Below are positions 25,712 through 33,374 of a stretch of DNA of 64,000 nucleotides, piece after piece. How positions within the stretch are numbered: position 1 is the first letter of the stretch; every line of letters begins with the position of its first letter. Made by a program: the position numbers and the translations under genes. The stretch comes from an uncultured Eubacteriales bacterium (GTDB taxonomy: Bacteria; Bacillota; Clostridia; Oscillospirales; Oscillospiraceae). Location: positions 1-64,000 of the forward strand of contig UROG01000001.1 in NCBI GenBank assembly GCA_900549485.1. Direction: 5' to 3'. Below the pieces are notes generated by a model. The model searched no databases, was not told the origin of the DNA, and worked only from the letters and a program-made list of their open reading frames with translations.

Positions 25712-27480
25712 GCGTCCTCACCTCCGGCAATTACTTCATCGATCTGTGTCTTCATCTCGGCAAGGATCGCGTCATAATCCGTACCGAACGTGTCGGCGGC
25801 AGCCATTTTCGCACGGCCGATCTTTTCACGTGCAGGAATACTGAACAGCGTGTTCATACCGGCGCCCTTCTTGAGAGCGGTACGGCACATATCGTCATAT
25901 TTGAGGATCATATCCAGAAGCCTGAACTGCTTTGCGTATGCGGAATAAGCATCCTCATCGACAAAGGCGTTCTGCTGGAGGAAGTCCTCGCGGATCATAC
26001 GCGCCGTTTCCATAGTAAGGCGGTCATCCGCAGACAGGGCGTCCTGACCGACAAGACGGACGATCTCCTGAAGCTCACTCTCCTCCTGGAGGATATGCAT
26101 TGCCTTCTCGCGGTTTGCCATGTAGGCTTCGCCGAACTGCTGCGTATACCAAGGGCGCAGAGTGTCCATATAAAGCGAATAGGAAGTCAGCCAGTTTATC
26201 GCGGGGAAGTGGCGCGCATAGGCAAGGGATGAATCCAGCGCCCAGAACACCTTGACGATACGCATCGTCGCCTGAGATACAGGCTCCGAAATATCACCGC
26301 CCGGAGGCGAAACCGCGCCGATAGCAGTAACGGAGCCCTGACGGTCGTCACTGCCGAGACAGCCGACGACGCCTGCTCTTTCATAAAACTGAGAAAGACG
26401 GGAAGCAAGATATGCAGGATAGCCTTCTTCACCGGGCATCTCCTCGAGACGTCCGGACATCTCACGCAGAGCCTCCGCCCAACGGGAGGTGGAGTCGGCC
26501 AGAACGGCGACGTCATAGCCCATATCACGGAAATACTCGGCGATAGTAATGCCGGTATAGATGGACGCTTCACGCGCCGCAACAGGCATATCGGAGGTAT
26601 TCGCAATAAGCACGGTGCGCTTCATAAGAGGCTCGCCGTTGCGCGGGTCCTTGAGTTCGGGGAACTCCATGAGAACGTCCGTCATCTCATTGCCGCGCTC
26701 ACCGCAGCCGATGTAAATGACAACGTCAACGTCTGACCACTTTGCCAGCTGGTGCTGGACGACGGTCTTGCCGGAGCCGAACGGGCCTGGAACCGCCGCT
26801 GTACCGCCCTTTGCTATCGGGAAAAGGGTATCAATGATACGCTGTCCGGAGTTCATGGGGCGGCTGGGGACAAATTTTCTTTCATACGGTCTCGCAATAC
26901 GCACAGGCCATCTTTGCAGCATCTGCAGCTCATGAACCTTGCCCTTTGCGTCCCTGATCTTTGCGATAACGTCAGTGACGACATGCTCGCCCTTCTCCAC
27001 GATCTCAATGACCTCGCCGCTGATTGCGGGAGGCACCATGATCTTATGGAGGATAGCGCTGGTCTCCTGCACCGTGCCGAGAACATCGCCGCCGGAAAGC
27101 TTATCGCCAACCTTGGCAGTCGGGACAAATTCCCACTTTTTTTCGCGGTTGAGTGCCGGAACGTCCGTTCCTCTTGTGATAGAGTCGCCGGTGAGGGCGC
27201 GCATCTCGGGCAGAGGGCGCTGGATGCCGTCATAGATATTATCCAGCATACCCGGTCCAAGCTCAACGGACATGGGGAAACCCGTCGTAATGACCTCGGC
27301 GCCTGGGCCAAGGCCGGAGGTCTCCTCGTAGACCTGAATAGATGCGGTGTCACCGGTCATGTTAAGGATCTCGCCTATCAGCCGCTGGGAACCGACGCGC
27401 ACAACGTCGGAGACGTTGGCGTCGGCAAGCCCCTCTGCGACCACAAGCGGTCCTGAAACTTTTGTAATGGTTCCGCTCAT
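25708..27480 (-). CDS. atpA: V-type ATP synthase catalytic subunit A
   Basis: 590 residues, full length. The catalytic P-loop GPFGSGKTVVQHQLAKW lies near residue 230. The V/A-type non-homologous insert precedes it, and YIGCGERGNEMTDVL and VLADSTSRWAEALREMSG mark the catalytic face with Glu and Arg residues. It hydrolyses or makes ATP, driving rotation of the D/F shaft. The start codon is preceded by AAAGGTAGG. An unusually long 164-nt gap after atpF carries hairpins (27531-27627). Confidence 0.98.
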   Translation of the reverse strand: MSGTITKVSGPLVVAEGLADANVSDVVRVGSQRLIGEILNMTGDTASIQVYEETSGLGPGAEVITTGFPMSVELGPGMLDNIYDGIQRPLPEMRALTGDSITRGTDVPALNREKKWEFVPTAKVGDKLSGGDVLGTVQETSAILHKIMVPPAISGEVIEIVEKGEHVVTDVIAKIRDAKGKVHELQMLQRWPVRIARPYERKFVPSRPMNSGQRIIDTLFPIAKGGTAAVPGPFGSGKTVVQHQLAKWSDVDVVIYIGCGERGNEMTDVLMEFPELKDPRNGEPLMKRTVLIANTSDMPVAAREASIYTGITIAEYFRDMGYDVAVLADSTSRWAEALREMSGRLEEMPGEEGYPAYLASRLSQFYERAGVVGCLGSDDRQGSVTAIGAVSPPGGDISEPVSQATMRIVKVFWALDSSLAYARHFPAINWLTSYSLYMDTLRPWYTQQFGEAYMANREKAMHILQEESELQEIVRLVGQDALSADDRLTMETARMIREDFLQQNAFVDEDAYSAYAKQFRLLDMILKYDDMCRTALKKGAGMNTLFSIPAREKIGRAKMAAADTFGTDYDAILAEMKTQIDEVIAGGEDA

Positions 27481-27530
27481 ATTTTAACCTACCTTTTAAT
27501 TAGTTCGATTCAAAACTCCTGAATCGGCAG

Positions 27531-27627
27531 CTCATGCTTATAGCGGCGGCTGTGCGCCCCGTTCGGCATGAGCGGCGAAAAAGCTTCGCCTTAATGTGCT
27601 TTTCACGCGGCGCAGCCGCGGAAAAAC
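27531..27627. repeat. Intercistronic hairpin element, copy B, with two further hairpins
   Basis: CTCATGC (27531-27537) pairs with GCATGAG (27566-27572), enclosing a GC-rich inner stem. The core aligns with copy A at 24205-24250 (both CATGCTTAT...CGGC...GTGC...GCATG...GCGGC). Downstream are GGCGAA/TTCGCC and GCGGC/GCCGC hairpins. It fills most of the atpF-atpA gap. Confidence 0.6.
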
Positions 27628-27644
27628 GGTTGGATCATTCCGGC

Positions 27645-27965
27645 TCAGTCTCCCAGAATGTTTGTGCCGACAGCGCGTTCAACAGCCGCCTTCAGTGCCG
27701 ACTGTCCAAGCCCCAACGAGCCTTCCCTGCCGGGGATAAGGATTATCGCAGGAGTCGGACTGTCCTTGAATCTGTCGATTTCATGCGCCAGCTGCTCGGC
27801 AAGATTTTCCTCAATGTAAATTATTGCATAGTCCTGACTTTCCCTTGTCAGCGTGCGCAGGGTCTTGTTCGCCTCTGCCGCATCGGTCACGGGGAATGTG
27901 TCAAGACCGAGAGCCTTGAAGCCCATGACGGTCTCTCTGCCGCCTATAACCGCAATTTTAAGCAT
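27645..27965 (-). CDS. atpF: V-type ATP synthase subunit F
   Basis: 106 residues from the ATG at 27965; an in-frame GTG at 27974 is an alternative. Small Rossmann-like subunit starting MLKIAVIGGRETVMGF, with DYAIIYIEENLAEQL and the C-terminal LGQSALKAAVERAVG. It binds subunit D in the central rotor (E. hirae NtpG). Its start overlaps the end of atpC by 8 nt. Confidence 0.9.
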   Translation of the reverse strand: MLKIAVIGGRETVMGFKALGLDTFPVTDAAEANKTLRTLTRESQDYAIIYIEENLAEQLAHEIDRFKDSPTPAIILIPGREGSLGLGQSALKAAVERAVGTNILGD

Positions 27966-28950
27966 ACAAATCACGCAGCCTTTCCCGTATGACCTGCGGC
28001 GCTATGCCGACAAGTCTGCCCGTGAGTATCATCCTGACGGCGGTTATCTCGCTTTCGACGGCAGCAAGATACTCCACCACAGCCTCGGGACCGTAGCTTA
28101 CGCGTCTCGCCGATGCAAGATACCTGTTGAGTGCATTGTCACACTCAAGCTCAAACGCGGTCATGCTTCCGCCGTCAAGCGCCTCGCCGCCAAGAACCGC
28201 CGCTTTTTCAAGCTTAGTATGGGCAAAGAGATTTACAAGCCCTTCTTTATCGGATACCTTTTCCAGCCTGTCAGCGCTGACCGTACCGCCGTCTATCAGC
28301 ACGGATTCCAGAAATTCCGCGCTCTTGCCCATTCTCAGCACGCGCACGGCGCTCTTGAGATTTGCACAGTCGATCAGGATATCTGCGTATCCATTGAAAA
28401 AGCCGCTTCCGACGTTCTCCGCCGCATGGCGTATCTCGGCAAAATAAGCTTTGTCAAGAATAAGGTCGGCAAGCTGGGGATTATTGGTGCGGGCAAGCTC
28501 GTTCTTTGCGTCGATGACCGCCGTTTTGAGCATTCCGGGCATGTCATTGTACTGCTCGCCGTTATAAAGACTCAGGAGCTTTTCACCGTCAATTCTGCCG
28601 GAACCGCTCAGAAGGTGCGTCGCGTCCGTATCCATTGCCTCCGCTTTGATTATGGCCTTGGCATTATGATAGTCGTACTTCATGCGGAAAACATCCACAA
28701 GCTCTTTCTGCGGGGACATATTGTCAAGCTCCGCAAAGATCGCGTTGCGGCGCTCATTGAGAGACGCCTCTATTTCCCTTGCGCTCATCTGTGACATATC
28801 CGCATATCCGCAGTCCGTAAGCACCTTTGCCGCGTCCTCGAAGGACGGCGCCTCAAGCATACGTATGCTTTTTTCTGTATTCAGAAGCTTTGGCTCTCTC
28901 GCCCTCAGCATAGCCGACAGGCACAGATACGCTTCTCTTTCAGTAGCCAA
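27958..28950 (-). CDS. atpC: V-type ATP synthase subunit C
   Basis: 330 residues. The start is a TTG at 28950 behind AGGGAGGG. The sequence is all-helical with the family pattern: repeats of about 110 residues, each a helical bundle (for example MLEAPSFEDAAKVLTDCGYA near the N-terminus and LADLILDKAYFAEI in the middle). Subunit C, homologous to eukaryotic Vma6/d, is the socket coupling the D/F shaft to the K ring. Overlap with atpF indicates coupling. Confidence 0.9.
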   Translation of the reverse strand: MATEREAYLCLSAMLRAREPKLLNTEKSIRMLEAPSFEDAAKVLTDCGYADMSQMSAREIEASLNERRNAIFAELDNMSPQKELVDVFRMKYDYHNAKAIIKAEAMDTDATHLLSGSGRIDGEKLLSLYNGEQYNDMPGMLKTAVIDAKNELARTNNPQLADLILDKAYFAEIRHAAENVGSGFFNGYADILIDCANLKSAVRVLRMGKSAEFLESVLIDGGTVSADRLEKVSDKEGLVNLFAHTKLEKAAVLGGEALDGGSMTAFELECDNALNRYLASARRVSYGPEAVVEYLAAVESEITAVRMILTGRLVGIAPQVIRERLRDLYA

Positions 28951-28987
28951 TTTTTTCCCTCCCTAAGGAATCCTTGAATAATATAAA

Positions 28988-29575
28988 TTATCCGAAGAGC
29001 ACCTTGGCGATATCAGCGGACATCTCATTACGGCAAAGCTCTACCAAAAGCTCCGCAGTGCATATTGCCTCTACACTTCCGCGGCGGAGAACAAGCCCGC
29101 CGGCAAAATTGCCGGTCTCATCGGACACAGTGAGCTTACCGCCGTCCAGAAGCCTGTTCGCGGCATCCGCGACTGCCTGTCCGATACTCTCGCGGTCACG
29201 TGCGTTGAAGATTATCTCCTCATTCTTCGTGTCGGATGCGTCGGCGGCAAGCTTTGCAAGAAGCGCCGTATACTGTTCGGTCGGGAGATCGACGATCATT
29301 TCGCACGCCTTATCGAAGCTTTCGGAAACCATCTGCTGCTTGAGCGCAAGGATACTCTTTTTTGCTTCCATACGGGCGATACGATCCATGCCGTCAACTC
29401 TCGCCTGGCACTCGGTCACACCGGCACGGATCTTCTCGGTGTATACCTCCTTGGCCTGCTTCTCAAAGTCGGAACGGATAAGCGCGCACTGCTGCTCTGC
29501 CTGAGCGAGTATCGCGTCGGAGCGCTCTTTTGCGTCGGCTCGGATATGCGCGATTATTTTTTCAGTGCCTTTCAT
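28988..29575 (-). CDS. atpE: V-type ATP synthase subunit E
   Basis: 195 residues from the ATG at 29575 behind GGAG. The N-terminal 100 residues form a long charged helix (AHIRADAKERSDAILAQAEQ) and the C-terminal domain is a compact alpha/beta head (GGLVLRRGSVEAICTAELLV). It is the peripheral stalk subunit that pairs with the G/H subunit and holds the A3B3 head against rotation. Confidence 0.92.
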   Translation of the reverse strand: MKGTEKIIAHIRADAKERSDAILAQAEQQCALIRSDFEKQAKEVYTEKIRAGVTECQARVDGMDRIARMEAKKSILALKQQMVSESFDKACEMIVDLPTEQYTALLAKLAADASDTKNEEIIFNARDRESIGQAVADAANRLLDGGKLTVSDETGNFAGGLVLRRGSVEAICTAELLVELCRNEMSADIAKVLFG

Positions 29576-29592
29576 AGTATCTCCTATTATTA

Positions 29593-30072
29593 TCAGAAGT
29601 TGATCGCGTTGAGCATAAGGAAGGATGCCAGCAGGCAAAGGATCGCATAGAACTCAACAACGATGCACATGATCATACCCTTGGACCAGTCGTCGGGCTT
29701 TTTGGCAAGGATGTTGATGGATGCGGCCGCGACCTTGCCCTGTGCGATAGCGGAAGAAAGACCGCCGATAGCAATGGGAAGGCAAGCGAATACCACTTCA
29801 AATCCCTGTGCAACGGTGAGAGCCTCGGAAGCGCCGCTTATCTTGAGGTATGCAAGGAAGAAGATAACGAAGCCGTACAGACCCTGAGTACCGGGGATGA
29901 CCTGAAGGATCATGACCTTACCGGACTTGGAAGGATCTTCGGAAACGAGTCCCGCACCGGCTTCGCCGGTGATGCCGGTACCCTTTGCAGAGCCGATACA
30001 TGCAAGCGCGCCTGCAAGCGCCGCGCCCAGAAATGCAAGTGCATTGCCGCTTATTGCGTTAAGAAATTCCAT
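29593..30072 (-). CDS. ntpK: V-type ATP synthase subunit K (rotor ring), with Na+-binding signature
   Basis: 159 residues, four membrane helices in two hairpins, the 16-kDa duplicated type. The ion site residues known from Enterococcus hirae NtpK are all present: T62 and Q63 in VIPGTQGLYG, Y66, Q111 in AIAQGKVAAA and the essential carboxylate E140 in VVEFYAIL. This set is the signature of Na+ binding, so a sodium-translocating V-ATPase is predicted. The membrane ring turns with D/F/C. It lies between ntpI and atpE. Confidence 0.95.
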   Translation of the reverse strand: MEFLNAISGNALAFLGAALAGALACIGSAKGTGITGEAGAGLVSEDPSKSGKVMILQVIPGTQGLYGFVIFFLAYLKISGASEALTVAQGFEVVFACLPIAIGGLSSAIAQGKVAAASINILAKKPDDWSKGMIMCIVVEFYAILCLLASFLMLNAINF

Positions 30073-30098
30073 TTTGTATTTCCTCCATAAAACTGTTT

Positions 30099-32087
30099 TT
30101 ATTCTTTAGCTCTTACGTATTCGGAGCTTATTGTAAGTGGATCAAACGCTTTGCCGCCGTCGGTATAGAACTTGCCGAAAAATTCAAGGCATTGCAGACG
30201 AAGGTCATGCACATAGCAGCCGAGAAGATTAAGGCCGAAGTTCATCGCGTGGCCAAGCAGGAAAATCACGAGAAACACTATGACCGTCGCCGCGTTCACA
30301 CCGTTCGCCTGAGCCGGCATGACCGCAACGGTATTGAAGACCTTGCCTACAACGCCGCCGGCAAGCATCAGAGCCATTATTCTCGAATAGCTGAGAATAT
30401 CGCCGAACCAGCCGGTAGCCGTATTGTAGATGCAGCCGAAGGCCGCCGTCACCTTGCCGAAGCCCTTTGAGTGACGTCCCGCGCCGAACAGCAGCATTGC
30501 CACCCCGATCACCAGCACCGCAAGTCCGATCTTATACACGGTTTCTGATGCGCCGAGAAGCTTCGCTGCCATGACGACCGCACCGAGAAGTATGACCCAG
30601 AGCGAGCCTTCCTCAAAAATACCGTCGGCAAGATTGCCCGCCTTTTTCTTCTGAACAAAGCTTACCGCCATACCGGTATTGAGATGTATCAAGCCCAGAA
30701 CGAGCGAACCGACAAGCACCGCCGTGCTGTCTTTTTCCGGACTGAACAGCGCCCACAGACCTTCCCATGTGCTGTTGGGATCAAGCGTATGCACTATCTG
30801 GTAAGGGATGTCGCTGAACAGGCCGCCCGTCAGGAAGCCCATTGCAAGCGTGGCTATACCGCAGTAAAGAAGAAGCTGGCAGAATGCCTTTGAGTTTCCC
30901 CTCGGCTTCATCTTTTTCAGTGCGACCACAGCCGCAAGGATCATCATAATGCCATAGCCTATATCCGCCATCATAAGTCCAAAGAACAGTATGAAAAACG
31001 GCGCCATAAGCGGATTGGGGTCTACCGTACCGTAAGCGGGCAGCGAGTACATATTGGTGACCATATTCAGTGCATTGGTAAATCGGTTGTTTTTAAGCTT
31101 CACCGGAACCTTGGGATATTCGTCCTCCGCCGGATCGCTGGTTTCCCATGCACAGTCAAATTTCTCAAAGACAGGGATAAGCTCGCTTTCGCGTTCGGCG
31201 GGCATCCAGCCCTCCATGATCACGACAGCTTCCGTACCGAACAGCTTCCCCTCGGCCTGCGCAAGGGCAAGCTTTGTATTCACTCTATCCGCAGCAAGCT
31301 TCAGATCGTCCCTGTGTACGCTCTCCGCCATGATCGCTTTTTCGCAGCCGGTCTTTTCCTCCGCCAGCTCCCTGAGCCGGATATTGGCGTCGGAAATGCA
31401 CTTTCTTGCCGTACCCTTTACACCGGTCACGGCACTCGGCACAAAGCCGTAGCTGCGCAGAAGCTCACTTACCTTTGCAAGAGCCTCCTTGATGCACACG
31501 GCGACGACGAACTTGCTCACCTTGTCGGAGCTGACGAGGAAAACCTCTGCCTCTTCACATTCAGTCTGAAGCGCGTCGTTAAGCTCGTCCAAATCCTGCC
31601 TGACGGGGATGCTGCCAAGCAGAACGGCAGAGCGCTCTGTACCTTCAAGGTCAAGCGGCATATCAAGCTCCTGCCACGGAAGCAGCGATTCAATAACACT
31701 GCGCTGGCGGCTTTCCTCGGCCGAGATGCGCTTTATTCGTTCGTCCTTTTCAACAATGGCGTCCGCGATCTTCAGAGCCGCAGCGACGCCGCTGTCGTCA
31801 AGCAGAACCGTGTCCTCAACCTCTTTCGGTGCGGACAGCAGCCTGCCCTTGACTGGTGCGAACCTGTCAAGAAGTTTTATCGCCTGGGTGAGCGTGGCGT
31901 GGTCGGATTTGAGGCTCATAAAAGCGGTATCCTCACGCTTGAAGAGCTTTCCCATGTCGGATTCGGAAATTTCATCCTCGATCTCTGAAAACTCCACACA
32001 GCCGTGACGGATAAGCTCCCTCAGCAGGGCGTCCTTGTTTGAGCGCACAGCCGCAAGGCGAAGCTTTTTCATTTGTAAAATTGCCAT
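30099..32087 (-). CDS. ntpI: V-type ATP synthase subunit I
   Basis: 662 residues. A long cytoplasmic N-terminal half with coiled coils ends near residue 340. A membrane half of about seven helices follows, including PLMAPFFILFFGLMMADIGYG, which is typical of the family, and GDILSYSRIMALMLAGGVVG carrying the arginine expected to release the ion from the ring. It is homologous to Vph1/subunit a. The start overlaps closely with the end of the G/H subunit gene. Confidence 0.95.
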   Translation of the reverse strand: MAILQMKKLRLAAVRSNKDALLRELIRHGCVEFSEIEDEISESDMGKLFKREDTAFMSLKSDHATLTQAIKLLDRFAPVKGRLLSAPKEVEDTVLLDDSGVAAALKIADAIVEKDERIKRISAEESRQRSVIESLLPWQELDMPLDLEGTERSAVLLGSIPVRQDLDELNDALQTECEEAEVFLVSSDKVSKFVVAVCIKEALAKVSELLRSYGFVPSAVTGVKGTARKCISDANIRLRELAEEKTGCEKAIMAESVHRDDLKLAADRVNTKLALAQAEGKLFGTEAVVIMEGWMPAERESELIPVFEKFDCAWETSDPAEDEYPKVPVKLKNNRFTNALNMVTNMYSLPAYGTVDPNPLMAPFFILFFGLMMADIGYGIMMILAAVVALKKMKPRGNSKAFCQLLLYCGIATLAMGFLTGGLFSDIPYQIVHTLDPNSTWEGLWALFSPEKDSTAVLVGSLVLGLIHLNTGMAVSFVQKKKAGNLADGIFEEGSLWVILLGAVVMAAKLLGASETVYKIGLAVLVIGVAMLLFGAGRHSKGFGKVTAAFGCIYNTATGWFGDILSYSRIMALMLAGGVVGKVFNTVAVMPAQANGVNAATVIVFLVIFLLGHAMNFGLNLLGCYVHDLRLQCLEFFGKFYTDGGKAFDPLTISSEYVRAKE

Positions 32088-32088
32088 A

Positions 32089-32403
32089 TTAGCCGTTCAC
32101 TATCCTTTCCACTACAAGACCCGCAGCCTGAGCAAGCTTTGCGTCCGCTTTTTCGCGTAAGCCGGCCTTTGTGTTTTCAAGCTTCTTTGAAAGCACGCCT
32201 GCCGCCTCCACCGCCTTTTCATCAGCCTGACGGCGCAGCTCCACAAGCTCGCTTTCAGCCTTCGCGGCAGCCGCCTCAACCGCTGCCTTTCCCGCAGTTT
32301 CGGCATCCGTAATCATCTGCTGTGCCTTTGCCTCTGCCTGTGCGACGGTATTTCTCGCTTCCGCCTCTGCGTCGGTTATGCTTGTGATAGCCATAAATGA
32401 CAT
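32089..32403 (-). CDS. V-type ATP synthase subunit G/H (peripheral stalk)
   Basis: 104 residues from the ATG at 32403, behind GAGGGGGTG; an internal ATG 9 nt later is less well placed. The sequence is Ala/Glu/Lys-rich, a continuous amphipathic helix with few hydrophobics, matching the short stalk subunit (E. hirae NtpF, archaeal AhaH) that pairs with subunit E. It is the first gene of the operon, as expected. Confidence 0.85.
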   Translation of the reverse strand: MSFMAITSITDAEAEARNTVAQAEAKAQQMITDAETAGKAAVEAAAAKAESELVELRRQADEKAVEAAGVLSKKLENTKAGLREKADAKLAQAAGLVVERIVNG

Positions 32404-32589
32404 TGACTCACCCCCTCAACACTTTAAATCATAATCCTTTTTTGTCGGAATATAACAACCCTCTCCGTCTCTTCTCTCAAGAAAGATCAGCCGTGCGGGC
32501 AATCCCTCGCTTCATTCCCGCATTAACTGCTTTTTTCCGTAAATCGGCGATTTAAAGCTTTTTCTCCCCAAAAAAACAGCAGGTTGTCT
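32404..32589 (-). promoter_or_regulatory. Long structured 5' leader of the V-ATPase operon
   Basis: About 186 nt of untranslated leader. Visible structures are AAATCG-C-CGATTT and GCGGG...CCCGC hairpins, plus purine-rich stretches. It is long enough for a riboswitch or attenuator, but I see no motif I can name and no clear terminator. Confidence 0.45.
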
Positions 32590-32595
32590 TTTTTT

Positions 32596-32624
32596 ATTAT
32601 ATTCAGTTGTTAATGAACTGTCAA
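32596..32624 (-). promoter_or_regulatory. Consensus sigma-A promoter of the V-ATPase operon
   Basis: On the minus strand TTGACA (32619-32624), 17-bp spacer, TATAAT (32596-32601): a perfect consensus. A symmetry CAGTT...AACTG overlaps the spacer. Confidence 0.88.
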
Positions 32625-32750
32625 CTCCCAAACACTCACAGAACTGTCGTTATTTACTTTTCTTTTTTGTACGAATATTACATAAACTCATTTATTATGC
32701 TGTAGTTCAGACGTATTTATTGGTGAAAAGCACAGCGCCGCCTTTCATAA

Positions 32751-32777
32751 GCGCTCAAATTCCCCTGCAATGAGCGC
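32751..32777. promoter_or_regulatory. Inverted repeat upstream of the def promoter
   Basis: GCGCTCA (32751-32757) and TGAGCGC (32771-32777), 13 bp apart, lie directly upstream of the def -35. This could be an operator or an RNA hairpin; no regulator is suggested. Confidence 0.35.
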
Positions 32778-32785
32778 CAGAATGG

Positions 32786-32814
32786 TTGACATCCATATTT
32801 GGTATCTATATAAT
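32786..32814 (+). promoter_or_regulatory. Consensus sigma-A promoter of def-iorAB
   Basis: TTGACA (32786-32791), 17-bp spacer, TATAAT (32809-32814). Transcription should begin about 25 nt before the def ATG. Confidence 0.88.
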
Positions 32815-32845
32815 AAATGATACAAATTTCAAAGGGGCAGAGAAC

Positions 32846-33322
32846 ATGGTAAGGGAAATTCTGAAGCTGGGGAACCCTGCGCTGTATGAAAAGAGTGCAA
32901 AAGTGACCGAGAACGACCTTGTGCTGCTCAGCGACTGGGTCGGCGATCTGCGCGATACGCTTCTTGATTTCAGAAAGACCTGCGGAGCGGGCAGAGCAAT
33001 AGCCGCGCCTCAGATAGGGCTGCATAAAAGGCTCATATATATGCTCACCGACAGAGAATACGTATTTATAAATCCCGTGATCACCTTCCCTGACAAGGAA
33101 GCTTACGAGGTCATGGACGAGTGCATATCGTTTCCGGGACTGTGCGTCAGGGTCAAGCGGCGGAAGAGGATCGTGATATCCTACCTCGACGGTGATATGC
33201 AGCCGCGTCGGATGCAGCTTGAGGGCGATTATGCCGGGCTTTTGCAGCATGAATGTGATCATCTTGACGGAATACTTGCGACAATGCGGGCGATGGACGA
33301 AAAATCGCTCTATATGATGTAG
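32846..33322 (+). CDS. def: Peptide deformylase, divergent clostridial form
   Basis: 158 residues from the ATG at 32846 behind AAAGGGG. The three deformylase motifs are present but altered: GRAIAAPQ for GxGxAAPQ, DECIS for EGCLS, and an intact QHECDHLDG whose two histidines, with the motif-2 cysteine, bind the metal. The enzyme removes the formyl group from nascent proteins. The catalytic Glu in HECDH is kept, so activity is likely. It shares a promoter with the ior genes 52 nt downstream. Divergent paralogues like this are common in Clostridia beside a canonical def, which is not in this window. Confidence 0.88.
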   Translation: MVREILKLGNPALYEKSAKVTENDLVLLSDWVGDLRDTLLDFRKTCGAGRAIAAPQIGLHKRLIYMLTDREYVFINPVITFPDKEAYEVMDECISFPGLCVRVKRRKRIVISYLDGDMQPRRMQLEGDYAGLLQHECDHLDGILATMRAMDEKSLYMM

Positions 33323-33374
33323 AAAAAAGAGACTTTCAGTCTGTGCATAATATGATGAAAGAAGGAATGGGAAA

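Noticed and set aside
32404..32589. Calling the V-ATPase leader a sodium riboswitch
   Set aside because: Biologically attractive with the Na+-type K subunit, but I cannot match a consensus by eye, so it is left as an unassigned leader.
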